Origin: Magnetospirillum sp.
GTDB lineage: Bacteria; Pseudomonadota; Alphaproteobacteria; Rhodospirillales; Magnetospirillaceae
NCBI GenBank assembly: GCA_024707145.1
Contig: JANQAI010000008.1
Span: forward strand, 124,001 to 188,000
Reading direction: 5' to 3'
Length of the DNA stretch: 64,000 bases
Shown: positions 57,118-64,000 of the stretch, piece by piece
Layout: each line of letters begins with the position of its first letter
Numbering within the stretch: position 1 is the first letter of the stretch
Position numbers and translations under genes: made by a program
Notes under the pieces: generated by a model
What the model was told of the DNA's origin: nothing
The model's database searches: none
Seen by the model: the letters and a program-made list of their open reading frames with translations, nothing else

Positions 57118-59579
57118 CGGAAACCCGGATGCCCCCCGCCCCTCTGTTCTCCACCCTCCGCGCCCGGCTGACGCCGCTGACCCGTCATCGCCTGGTGGCG
57201 GCGGTGCTCGCCCCCGTATTGGCGCTGGTGGCGTTTTCGGCCTATGTGGTCATCGAGAAGCTGGACGCCTACCGCCGCAGCGCCGACCTGCTGGTGGCCG
57301 CCCAGGTGGCGCGGGCCGCCCACGGACTGGCCCGCGAACTGGAGGACGAGCGCCGCTGGTCGGCCATGTATGTGGGCACCGACCGCGAATCCTGGCGCCA
57401 GGACATGGAGGAGCAGCGCAACGCCACCGACGACCGCGCCACGGACTTCCGCGCCCTGGCGCTGTCGCCCAAGGCCGCCAACCTGTTCGGGCGCCAGCGC
57501 AACGAACTGGGGCTGGGCGACTTGGACCGGCTGCGCGCGGTGGTGGACGGCGACGGCGACCTGCACGAGGTGCTGGAGGGCTACAACACCCTCATCTCGG
57601 TGATGATTTCCTCGGCCTCCAAACTGGCAGAGGAGGACGTGGGCAACCTGATCTCCGCCTACATGGACCTAGGCCAGGTCAAGGACCGCCTGAGCCGCCA
57701 ACGCTCCATCGGCACCGGCTGGTTGCTGCAGGGCCGCGCCGACCGCGACCTGCTGCGCCTGTTCGCCGAGGCCGAGGCGGAGCGCAAGGCGTTCCTCCAG
57801 ACCTTCCGCGCCCACGCCTCGCTGCGCCAGCAGCAGGCCTATGACGACACCGTGCGCGGTCCCATCCTGGACGAAATCGAGCGGCTGCACCAGTTGGCCA
57901 CCGCCGGCCATCTGGGGCCGGCCGACGCCGACATCTGGAACCGCGCCCACCTGACCCTGATCGACCTGGTGGGCCATGCGGAAGAGCGGCTGGCCACCGA
58001 CATGGAAAACGTCATCCACCGCAAGCTGGTTTCGGCCCAGGTGGCGTTCTATCTGGTGGTCGTAGTGGTGGTGGCGCTGGTCACGTTCTCGCTGGAGGCG
58101 TTGCGCCGCAGCGAGCGCCGCGCCGTGGTCGCCGAGGAGGAAAGCCGCAAGCTGTTCCGCGCGGTGGAGCAGAGCCCGGTTTCGGTCATGATCACCGACA
58201 CTGGCGGCCTGATCGAATACGTCAACCCGGCCTTCACCCGCATGACCGGCTACAGCCGCGAGGAGGCTCTGGGCCGCAATCCCCGCCTGCTGCGCTCGCT
58301 GGAGACGCCGCCCGAGGTCTACGCCGCCATGTGGCAGCAGATTTCCGAGGGCCATGATTGGCGCGGCGAACTGGTCAACCAGCGCCGCGACGGCACCGCC
58401 TATTGGGAACAGATGACCATCGCCCCGGTGAAGAACGCCGCTGGCGGGGTCGAGAATTTCATCGCCATCAAGGAAGACATCACCGAGGTGCGCACCCTGC
58501 GCCAGGCGCTCGAACGGGAGCACGCCAACGTGCGCCGGGTGCTGGAGGCCATCCATGACGGCATCGCCCTGACCGATGGCGAGGGCGGCTTCCAGTTCGC
58601 CAACCCCGCCTTCGTCGCCCAGTTCGGCGCCATCGAGGGGCGCGAGGCGGCCGAGGTGTTCGAGGCGCCCCTGCCCGCCCCCGCCGCCGCCGAGGCCGCT
58701 TGCCGGGCCGAATGGCGCTCGCCGCGCAGCGGCCGCATCTACGACCTCACCGCCGCCTGGGTGCACAATCCCGATGGCAGCCGGTCGCTGCTGCAGGTCT
58801 TCCACGACATCACCGTGCGCAAGCAGGCGGAAGAGGCGCTGAACAACGCCCGCGAGGCCGCCGAGCTGGCCAACCGCGCCAAGAGCGAGTTCCTGGCCAC
58901 CATGAGCCACGAGCTGCGGACGCCGCTCAACGCCATCATCGGCTTCTCCGAGATCATCGAGCAGCAATTGCTGGGGCCGGTGGGCCAGGAGCAGTACCGG
59001 GACTACGCCCACGACATCAATGATTCGGGCAAGCACCTGCTGCAGCTGATCAACGACATCCTGGACGTGGCCCGGCTGGAAGTGGGACGCGTCGTCCTGC
59101 GCGAGGAGCGGGTCAGTGCCGCCGCCATCGTCCAGTCCTGCCTGGGGATGGTGCGCGAGCGCGCCGAGGCCGGTGCCGTCACCGTGGCCTGCGACCTGCC
59201 CGAGGGGTTGCCCTTCCTGTGGGCCGACCCGCGCCGGCTGAAGCAGATCCTGGTCAACGTGCTGGGCAACGCGGTCAAGTTCACCCCGCCGGGCGGCAAG
59301 GTCTCGGTGTCGGTGCGGGCCGATCCCAAGGGGCTGGCCATCGCCATCGCCGATACCGGCATCGGCATCGCCCCCGAGGACCTGGGCAAGGTGATGGCGC
59401 CGTTCGGTCAAGCCGATTCCGGCATGGCCCGCCGCTACGAGGGCAGCGGCCTGGGCCTGCCCCTGTCGCGCAAGCTGATGGACCTGCACGGCGGCGCGCT
59501 CAGCCTGGAAAGCGCCCTGGGCGCCGGCACCACCGTCACCCTGCGCTTCCCCGCCGAACGCCTGCGCCCGGCCGCCTAG
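57114..59579 (+). CDS. NIT-domain PAS-PAS sensor histidine kinase
   Basis: Membrane kinase of 821 residues. After a first helix (about 28-46) comes a periplasmic NIT domain ([29 protein letters not shown]), which in other proteins senses nitrate/nitrite. A second helix is at about 300-325. Two PAS domains follow ([36 protein letters not shown]), then HisKA with His599 in [20 protein letters not shown] and a full HATPase domain ([23 protein letters not shown]). No receiver. The GTG start overlaps the stop of the preceding kinase gene; ATG at 57129 is an alternative. Likely co-transcribed with the binding protein and hybrid kinase. Confidence 0.86.
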
Positions 59580-59611
59580 AGCCGGATGCTCGCAGGTCGA
59601 TCGCCCTCTAG
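59578..59611 (+). repeat. Short palindromic repeat, family 2 (copy 3)
   Basis: AGAGCCGGATGCTCGCAGG then TCGATCGCCCTCT. It overlaps the TAG stop of the NIT kinase, like the copy at 5849, and fills the whole gap to the convergent gene at 59612. Confidence 0.65.
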
Positions 59612-60055
59612 TCAACCCGCCCCGGCGGAGACCCGCCGCACCCGGCTGTCCTCCGGCTCCACCAGCACGGAGACGGCACGCCTGCGCCAGCCCACCACCA
59701 CTTGGCCGCCCGAGGACGACCCGTCGGGCCGGAACAGGATGGTGCCCAGCCCGTCGCCGTCCGGCTTGGGGCCGGCCAGGGTCACGCCGTCGGGCAACTT
59801 GCGCCAGTGACCGCCCTCCACCCACAGGCTGCGCATGCCCTCGTCCACCCGCAGCCGCACCGGCTGGCCGCGCGACTGGGCCAGGGCCCGGGCCTCCTTC
59901 ATGGCCGCCGCCACCTCATCCGAGGCCACGCCGGCCTTGATCCGCACCAGGGCGGCATCCAGGGCAGCCGGGCTGGCGCCCAAGGCGCCGCCCAGCAGTC
60001 CCACGGCGATCCAGCGGCGCACCCTCGGTGGCGACATGCCGCGCGCGCCGATCAT
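59612..60055 (-). CDS. GspH-like pseudopilin-related protein
   Basis: A 147-residue protein. One hydrophobic N-terminal helix (WIAVGLLGGALGASPAAL) and then a segment typical of GspH/FimT pseudopilins: KEARALAQSRGQPVRLRVDE, WRKLPDGVTLAG, ILFRPDGSSSGG. But the prepilin peptidase motif (Gly-Phe-Thr-x-x-Glu) before the helix is missing, so it is unlikely to be processed like a pilin. Start ATG at 60055 overlaps the stop of the Sel1 gene (ATGA). It is the last gene of the CsgG operon. No other type II secretion or pilus genes are adjacent. Confidence 0.65.
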   Translation of the reverse strand: MIGARGMSPPRVRRWIAVGLLGGALGASPAALDAALVRIKAGVASDEVAAAMKEARALAQSRGQPVRLRVDEGMRSLWVEGGHWRKLPDGVTLAGPKPDGDGLGTILFRPDGSSSGGQVVVGWRRRAVSVLVEPEDSRVRRVSAGAG

Positions 60056-60960
60056 GAGTGGGAGAAAAGCCATACCCGCGCGGCCTCCAGCCCCTCCTGG
60101 GTACGGTCGGGGCCGATGGACTCGGAGATCACCCGGATCTTCTCCAGGGCGCTGGTCCGCAGGGTTCCATCACCGTGGGTGGCTGCCAGGCTCAGCCACT
60201 TGACCGCGTCCACCGGGTTCCTGTCGCTCTCGCCGCCGCCCACCCTGAGCAGGCCCAGGACATATTGGGCGGGGGCGTACTTGGCCTCGGCAGCATCGTG
60301 CAGGCGGCGGACCGCCTGATCCCGATCGGCCGGCACGCCCTGCCCCTTTAGATACATCAGGCCCAGATTGTAGCTGGCCGCCGGCAGTCCCTTGTCGGCC
60401 GCGGACTGCATCAGTTGAGCCGCCTTGGCCGGGTCGGCGGGAACGCCGCTGCCCGCCAGATACAGATGCCCCAGCGCCGCCAGACCCTGGGGCGATCCCT
60501 GATCGGCCGCCTTGCGGAACCATTCCGCCGCCGCCGCCGGGTCGCGGGCGACACCCTTGCCCTCGTGCAGCAGCTCGCCCAAGCCCACCTGGGCGGCGGC
60601 GTTGCCGGACTCGGCGGCCGGGCGGAACAGCGCCGCCGCGCGCACTGGATCGGGCGCTCCCATCTTGCCCGACATGATCAGTGCCGCCAGCTTGGCCTGC
60701 GCCTGGATGTCGTTGGCGGCCGCCGCCTCCAGCGCCTTCAGCGTCGCCTGTTGCTCGGCCGTGGCCGCCTTCGCCTCCTCCGGCTTATTGGCGCGCGCCG
60801 CCGCCGGCTTGCCGTGAGCGACGGCGGCCTTGGCATGGGCCGCTGGCTTGGCAGAGGTTGACTTGCCCTGGCGTGCCTCTTCGGCCGCAGCGGGGCCGTG
60901 CCAGGCCAAGGGGACCAGCGTTAGGGCGGCGGCCAGCGTCAGGGGCAGGGGCCGTCTCAT
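60052..60960 (-). CDS. Exported Sel1-repeat protein
   Basis: A 302-residue protein with signal peptide (LTLAAALTLVPLAWHGPAAA), a Lys/Ala-rich linker (about 28-70) and five or so Sel1-like repeats (about 90-260), for example AAAEWFRKAADQGSPQGLAA and GHLYLAGSGVPADPAKAAQL. Sel1/TPR solenoids serve as scaffolds for protein contacts; in the periplasm they often assist assembly or secretion. It lies in the CsgG operon with ATGA overlaps on both sides, so it is likely an assembly factor for the exported proteins. Confidence 0.85.
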   Translation of the reverse strand: MRRPLPLTLAAALTLVPLAWHGPAAAEEARQGKSTSAKPAAHAKAAVAHGKPAAARANKPEEAKAATAEQQATLKALEAAAANDIQAQAKLAALIMSGKMGAPDPVRAAALFRPAAESGNAAAQVGLGELLHEGKGVARDPAAAAEWFRKAADQGSPQGLAALGHLYLAGSGVPADPAKAAQLMQSAADKGLPAASYNLGLMYLKGQGVPADRDQAVRRLHDAAEAKYAPAQYVLGLLRVGGGESDRNPVDAVKWLSLAATHGDGTLRTSALEKIRVISESIGPDRTQEGLEAARVWLFSHS

Positions 60961-61328
60961 TGCCCGCCCCCGGTGGGATAGGTGTTGTTGTTGCCACCAT
61001 TGCCGCCGCCGGTGGCGGTGGAAGACTGGCTGCCCGAGGTGCTCTGGCTGGAATTGGTGTTGAGGTTGGCCGTCGCCCCCTCGGAAAGAATTTGGCTGAT
61101 CTGCTCATAATTGCCGATGGTGGTCGAGTTGTTGACCACGGTGGCGCCCGCGCTGCCGGCACTGCTGGCGGCGGTGGCCGACATCTGCTTGCGAAGCAAT
61201 TGGCCCTGGGCATGGAAGCTGCGGTTGGCGGACTGGTAGCTCCAGCCGTCATTGCCCACCAGTTGGGCCTGGGCATGCGGAGCGGCGACCGCCAGCAGCA
61301 GCGCCGTGGCGATAAAAGCATACTTCAT
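60957..61328 (-). CDS. Small Ser/Gly/Asn-rich exported protein in CsgG operon
   Basis: A 123-residue protein with signal peptide (FIATALLLAVAAPHAQAQ). The middle (TVVNNSTTIGNYEQISQILS) could form beta structure; the C-terminal 40 residues are almost only Ser, Thr, Gly, Asn and Gln (SSTATGGGNGGNNNTYPTGG). This composition is frequent in fibre subunits, nucleators and surface adhesins. I do not recognise a family. It lies 64 bases after the repeat protein with a hairpin between, and its stop overlaps the Sel1 gene start. Confidence 0.7.
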   Translation of the reverse strand: MKYAFIATALLLAVAAPHAQAQLVGNDGWSYQSANRSFHAQGQLLRKQMSATAASSAGSAGATVVNNSTTIGNYEQISQILSEGATANLNTNSSQSTSGSQSSTATGGGNGGNNNTYPTGGGQ

Positions 61329-61359
61329 CTTCGATCTCCCCTTCCGGCGGGAAAGATAA

Positions 61360-61384
61360 GGGGGCGAGGAGGACCCTCGCCCCC
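61360..61384 (-). terminator. Intra-operon hairpin after the repeat-protein gene
   Basis: Stem GGGGGCGAGG / CCTCGCCCCC with a 5-base loop, between the stop of the repeat protein and the start of the small protein. On the minus strand it is followed by TTATCTTT, a weak T-run. It may act as a partial terminator or protect the upstream mRNA, letting the repeat protein be made in excess. Confidence 0.6.
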
Positions 61385-61391
61385 AGGGCCT

Positions 61392-62285
61392 TTACTTGTT
61401 GATCACGTTGATCACGTTGGCCGCCGAGGTGGCGGCGTTGTTGACAGTGCCGGCCACGTTGAGGTGCGCCGACTTGGCCAGCGACGAGAAGCTGCCGACG
61501 GCGTTCTGGGTGACATCCACCAGGGCCAGGCTGGTGGCGGAGATGTTCGGGGTCTGGGGCTGGTTGTTGTGATGCGAATTATTGAAGTTGAGGGCGCCGT
61601 TCTGCACCACGGCGGGGGTGACGGTCACGCTGGCGACGTTGGCGATGGCCGAGGCGGTGTTCTCGAAATCGCCGCCGATGCCCTGCACCTGCACGCCCTT
61701 GGCGATGGCGGTGGCGTCAAGCTTGATGGGGTGATAGTAGCTGCCGGCCTCCTGGGTGGCATCCAGCAGCGCCAGGCTGGTGGAGCTGATGTTGACGACG
61801 TTGGCCGCCGAGGTGGCCGCGTTGCTGAAGTCGCCGCCCGGCGTCACCACCGCGTCGAACACGCCGGCGAAGGACTTCAGCTTGCCGTCCACGCTCTGGA
61901 CCGCGTCGACGATGGCGGGGAAGCTGGAGGCGCTGCCGTCCGTGCCGCCGACGCTGATCACGTTGGTGATGGAACTGGCGGCGTTGGTCACCCCGCCGGA
62001 AATGGAATCGGCGACGATGGCGGCCGAGTGCAGGAAGCCCGTGAAATCCTGATCGGCGCAGATATTGGTCAGAGCGGCGAATTCGAGGTCGTTGGGATCG
62101 ATCTCGATGGTGAGGTCGCCACCGGTGAAGTGCCAGTCGACGCCGCAGCAATCGGTGCTGGGGAGCTGCGGACCGCCGCCGCCACCGCCGAACCAGCCGG
62201 CGGAAGCCGGCTGGGCGGCCAGGCCGAGGACCAGGGTGAGGGCCGAGGTGGCGGCCAGCACCGACGCCTTCTTCATGGCTTTCAT
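61392..62285 (-). CDS. Exported repeat protein, candidate fibre subunit
   Basis: A 297-residue protein with signal peptide (LALVLG-type, ALTLVLGLAAQPASAG), a Gly run and two cysteines (DCCG). The rest is beta-prone and contains imperfect repeats: VTNAASSITNVISV, FSNAATSAANVVNI, FENTASAIANVASV and VNNAATSAANVINV, plus SSTSLALLDATQ and ISATSLALVDVTQ. I know no named family. ATG at 62285 follows GGAGAGAG and overlaps the CsgG stop. The upstream CsgG gene suggests export through a CsgG-type channel and formation of a beta-solenoid or amyloid-like surface structure. The 582-residue track ORF is an upstream read-through. Confidence 0.72.
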   Translation of the reverse strand: MKAMKKASVLAATSALTLVLGLAAQPASAGWFGGGGGGPQLPSTDCCGVDWHFTGGDLTIEIDPNDLEFAALTNICADQDFTGFLHSAAIVADSISGGVTNAASSITNVISVGGTDGSASSFPAIVDAVQSVDGKLKSFAGVFDAVVTPGGDFSNAATSAANVVNISSTSLALLDATQEAGSYYHPIKLDATAIAKGVQVQGIGGDFENTASAIANVASVTVTPAVVQNGALNFNNSHHNNQPQTPNISATSLALVDVTQNAVGSFSSLAKSAHLNVAGTVNNAATSAANVINVINK

Positions 62286-63121
62286 TTGCTCTCTCCTTCT
62301 TTCAGGTAGTTGTCCATGACACTGGTCTTGACCAGGCCGCATTCCGGCGCTTTGGCAAGACCGAGGAAGTCCGTCATGATCTGGTAGACAGCCATCTCGA
62401 CGACGGAACGCACGCCAAGCTGCACGGGCTCGTTTTTCCGCATGCCCGCATCGAACTCGACGAGTTGTGTGCCGAAGAAGCGGAAGACATTGGCTTCCAC
62501 TTCGTAACCGACGATCTGCTTCTGGAGGCTGGTGACGTAGGGGACATCGAAGGTGCGCGAATTCACCACGCGCAGGTCCAGTCCCACATTGATCACCACC
62601 ATGCGGCCCCCGCCGCCGATGCCGCCGACGGCCAGGCGGCCGCCGCCCGAGGTGATGTTGTAGTTGAGCTCGGTCAGCGCCCCCATCAGCACGAAGTCCG
62701 AGCCCCGCACGGTGCCGGGGCGGATGGTGGTTTCCGGGCCGGTCAGCTTCTGCTCGGCCATCTTGGCCTGCGCCAGGGGGATGCGCAGGTCGTACCGTTC
62801 CACCAGGCGCGCCTTCTGGGTCTTGTACAGGGCGCTCATCACCATCTCGGACACACCCTGGGTCAACACCGTCGAGGTGCCGTTGCCGGTGGCCTGGAAC
62901 TGCCCCGTCTTGTCGCCCACTTCGCCCACGGCGAAGACCGGCAGGTTGCTGCCCTGCAGGCGGCCCAACGACACCAGGCAGCGCGAATACGGGGTGTCGT
63001 TGTTGGTGACGGGGGCGCTGAGGAGCGGTTCCACTCCGCCCTTGCTCATGGTTCCTGGCTGGGCGCAGCCGCCAAGGGCAAGCACCGCGAGCCCGATTGC
63101 GGGCTTGAGCAGCCGTTTCAT
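62282..63121 (-). CDS. CsgG/HfaB-family outer-membrane lipoprotein
   Basis: A 279-residue lipoprotein. Signal and lipobox (VLALGGCAQ), then the CsgG fold with VFAVGEVGDKTGQFQATGN, TQGVSEMVMSALYKTQKARL, GSDFVLMGALTELNYNITSG and VINVGLDLRVVNSRTFDV. CsgG forms a nonameric ungated pore in the outer membrane and secretes curli subunits; HfaB is the Caulobacter relative that exports holdfast anchor proteins. No csgA/B/E/F genes are seen. It leads a five-gene operon with an ATGA overlap to the repeat protein. Confidence 0.9.
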   Translation of the reverse strand: MKRLLKPAIGLAVLALGGCAQPGTMSKGGVEPLLSAPVTNNDTPYSRCLVSLGRLQGSNLPVFAVGEVGDKTGQFQATGNGTSTVLTQGVSEMVMSALYKTQKARLVERYDLRIPLAQAKMAEQKLTGPETTIRPGTVRGSDFVLMGALTELNYNITSGGGRLAVGGIGGGGRMVVINVGLDLRVVNSRTFDVPYVTSLQKQIVGYEVEANVFRFFGTQLVEFDAGMRKNEPVQLGVRSVVEMAVYQIMTDFLGLAKAPECGLVKTSVMDNYLKEGESK

Positions 63122-63535
63122 CGCGCACTCCTTTGATCAAGGCAAAGACCGGTCGGCCATCCGCCAGCGCGCATGCCGATAAGTATTGGCATGACGCTCT
63201 CGGAGGCTATTTCTGATTTGCGCGTATTGGAGGGGATACCCCTGGGTGCTCTCCGGGTTCGCTGAAATTATCCATTCGATATTCAGCGAGTGGCGATACA
63301 GAACTTAACGCCGCCGTGTCATTTTTTGTAACACCCTTATGGATTAATTTATTCGCCAGGCGGAGAATCCATTTGTCCCGCGCAAGTATCCTGCCGAAAC
63401 TTGCGCATCCCCGTTCGGGATTGCGCCCACCCCTTCGGAGAGCGGCGGCCAAGCCCCTACGCCCCGGGCTGTTGAAATCGGCCTCGTGTCGGGAGTAGGG
63501 TCGCTTTCCTTGTTCAGTTTCAGGAAAAGCCGCCG
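63122..63535. other. Divergent intergenic region, CsgG operon / hemN
   Basis: About 410 bases with an AT-rich stretch around 63315-63360 and GC-rich flanks. It should hold promoters for both directions. I looked for an FNR-type box (TTGAT-N4-ATCAA) expected before hemN but found only a spaced-wrong TTGATCAA at about 63131. No gene is evident. Confidence 0.45.
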
Positions 63536-64000
63536 ATGCGCCGCGACCTTTCGGCCAAGTACGACCTTCGGGTTCCCCGCTACACCTCGTACCCGACCGC
63601 ACCGCATTTCCATCCTGGCATCGGCCCCGACACCTACGGCAACTGGCTGGGCGGCATCGACCCGGCCGAGGAGTTGTCGCTCTACCTGCACATCGCCTAT
63701 TGCGCCGAGATGTGCTGGTTCTGCGGCTGCCATACCAAGATCACCAAGCGCTACGCCCCCGTCGCCGCCTATATGGACGCGCTGCTGGGCGAGGTGGCGC
63801 TGGTGGCGAAACGCCTGCCCACCCGCATGACCGCGCGGCACATCCATTTCGGCGGCGGCAGCCCGACCATCCTGGCGGCCGAGGATTTCGTCCGCACGGT
63901 GGACACGCTGCGGCAGAAATTCTTCATCAAGCCCGATGCCGAGATCGCGGTGGAACTGGACCCGCGCACCGCCGACGAAACCTATGTGAAGGCCATGGCC
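63536..64000 (+). CDS. hemN: Oxygen-independent coproporphyrinogen III oxidase (partial, cut by window end)
   Basis: First 155 codons of a radical SAM enzyme that decarboxylates coproporphyrinogen III to protoporphyrinogen IX without oxygen in haem synthesis. The cluster-binding motif is HIAYCAEMCWFCGCHTK, with the extra CxC typical of true HemN rather than HemW. The N-terminal VPRYTSYPTAPHF and the FGGGSPTIL glycine motif also match. ATG at 63536 follows CAGGAAAAG. The gene continues beyond the window. Confidence 0.93.
   Translation, partial: MRRDLSAKYDLRVPRYTSYPTAPHFHPGIGPDTYGNWLGGIDPAEELSLYLHIAYCAEMCWFCGCHTKITKRYAPVAAYMDALLGEVALVAKRLPTRMTARHIHFGGGSPTILAAEDFVRTVDTLRQKFFIKPDAEIAVELDPRTADETYVKAMA

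Noticed and set aside
61392-63140. 582-residue ORF covering the repeat protein and CsgG region
   Set aside because: The first half is an out-of-frame reading of csgG; the repeat protein has its own start and signal peptide at 62285.

Overview
The window is high-GC, gene-dense DNA from what is most likely a Rhodospirillales alphaproteobacterium of the Magnetospirillum/Paramagnetospirillum kind. That assignment is an inference from gene style and content: many hybrid histidine kinases, a NIT-domain sensor, a CHASE2 cyclase, 4HB chemoreceptor, DUF1007/NicO metal genes and an EF-P lysylation set. No rRNA, tRNA, CRISPR array or magnetosome gene was seen, so genus is not proven.

Layout. 0.2-3.6 kb: a WYL regulator, a small AlpA-like HTH gene in an AT-rich pocket, and a cysK-sseA sulfur pair. 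4.0-9.9 kb: a PAS hybrid kinase, Nudix hydrolase, OsmC protein, lipase-like hydrolase, DUF2087, a CopD-like membrane protein and an orphan ParA. 9.9-15 kb: a broken membrane protein, uppP, an entericidin, metC, then DUF1007 and a NicO nickel/cobalt exporter. 15.1-19.2 kb: a MotA/ExbB-like plus OmpA/MotB-like pair, a PepSY protein and a Pro/Ala-rich OmpA protein. 19.4-23.2 kb: suhB, efp, epmB and epmA, i.e. elongation factor P with its lysylation enzymes. 23.4-30.9 kb: signalling block (7TMR-DISM hybrid kinase coupled to an Rrf2 regulator, DJ-1/PfpI protein, MCP, GGDEF-EAL). 31-42.4 kb: AspT-type transporter, RNase T2, SigJ-like sigma factor with a CMD protein, an insertion-sequence scar, a DUF4010 membrane protein, ferritin-like protein, SemiSWEET, lrgAB, an SpmA-SpmB fusion and TerC. 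42.4-50.6 kb: GntR regulator and a type I secretion system (TolC, ABC, HlyD) interrupted by a divergent CHASE2 adenylate cyclase. 50.7-53 kb: DUF411 and a Cys-rich small protein, an atypical receiver protein and an NsrR-like regulator. 53.2-59.6 kb: a TRAP-type binding protein followed by two large sensor kinases. 59.6-63.1 kb: a five-gene CsgG-linked operon. 63.5 kb to the end: hemN, cut by the window edge.

The most promising undescribed system is the CsgG operon. It runs on the minus strand: CsgG-like lipoprotein, an exported protein with repeated Asn/Ala/Ser/Val motifs, a small Ser/Gly/Asn-rich exported protein, a Sel1-repeat protein and a GspH-like protein. Four of the five genes are joined by ATGA overlaps and there is one hairpin after the repeat protein. 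This looks like a curli- or Hfa-like surface-fibre secretion module with unfamiliar substrates.

Two window-wide patterns matter for reading the annotation. First, eight otherwise normal genes carry one-base frameshifts, several in C/G runs; this suggests base-level errors, with slippage as an alternative for a C10 tract in a kinase. Second, two families of short palindromic intergenic repeats recur (five and three copies).
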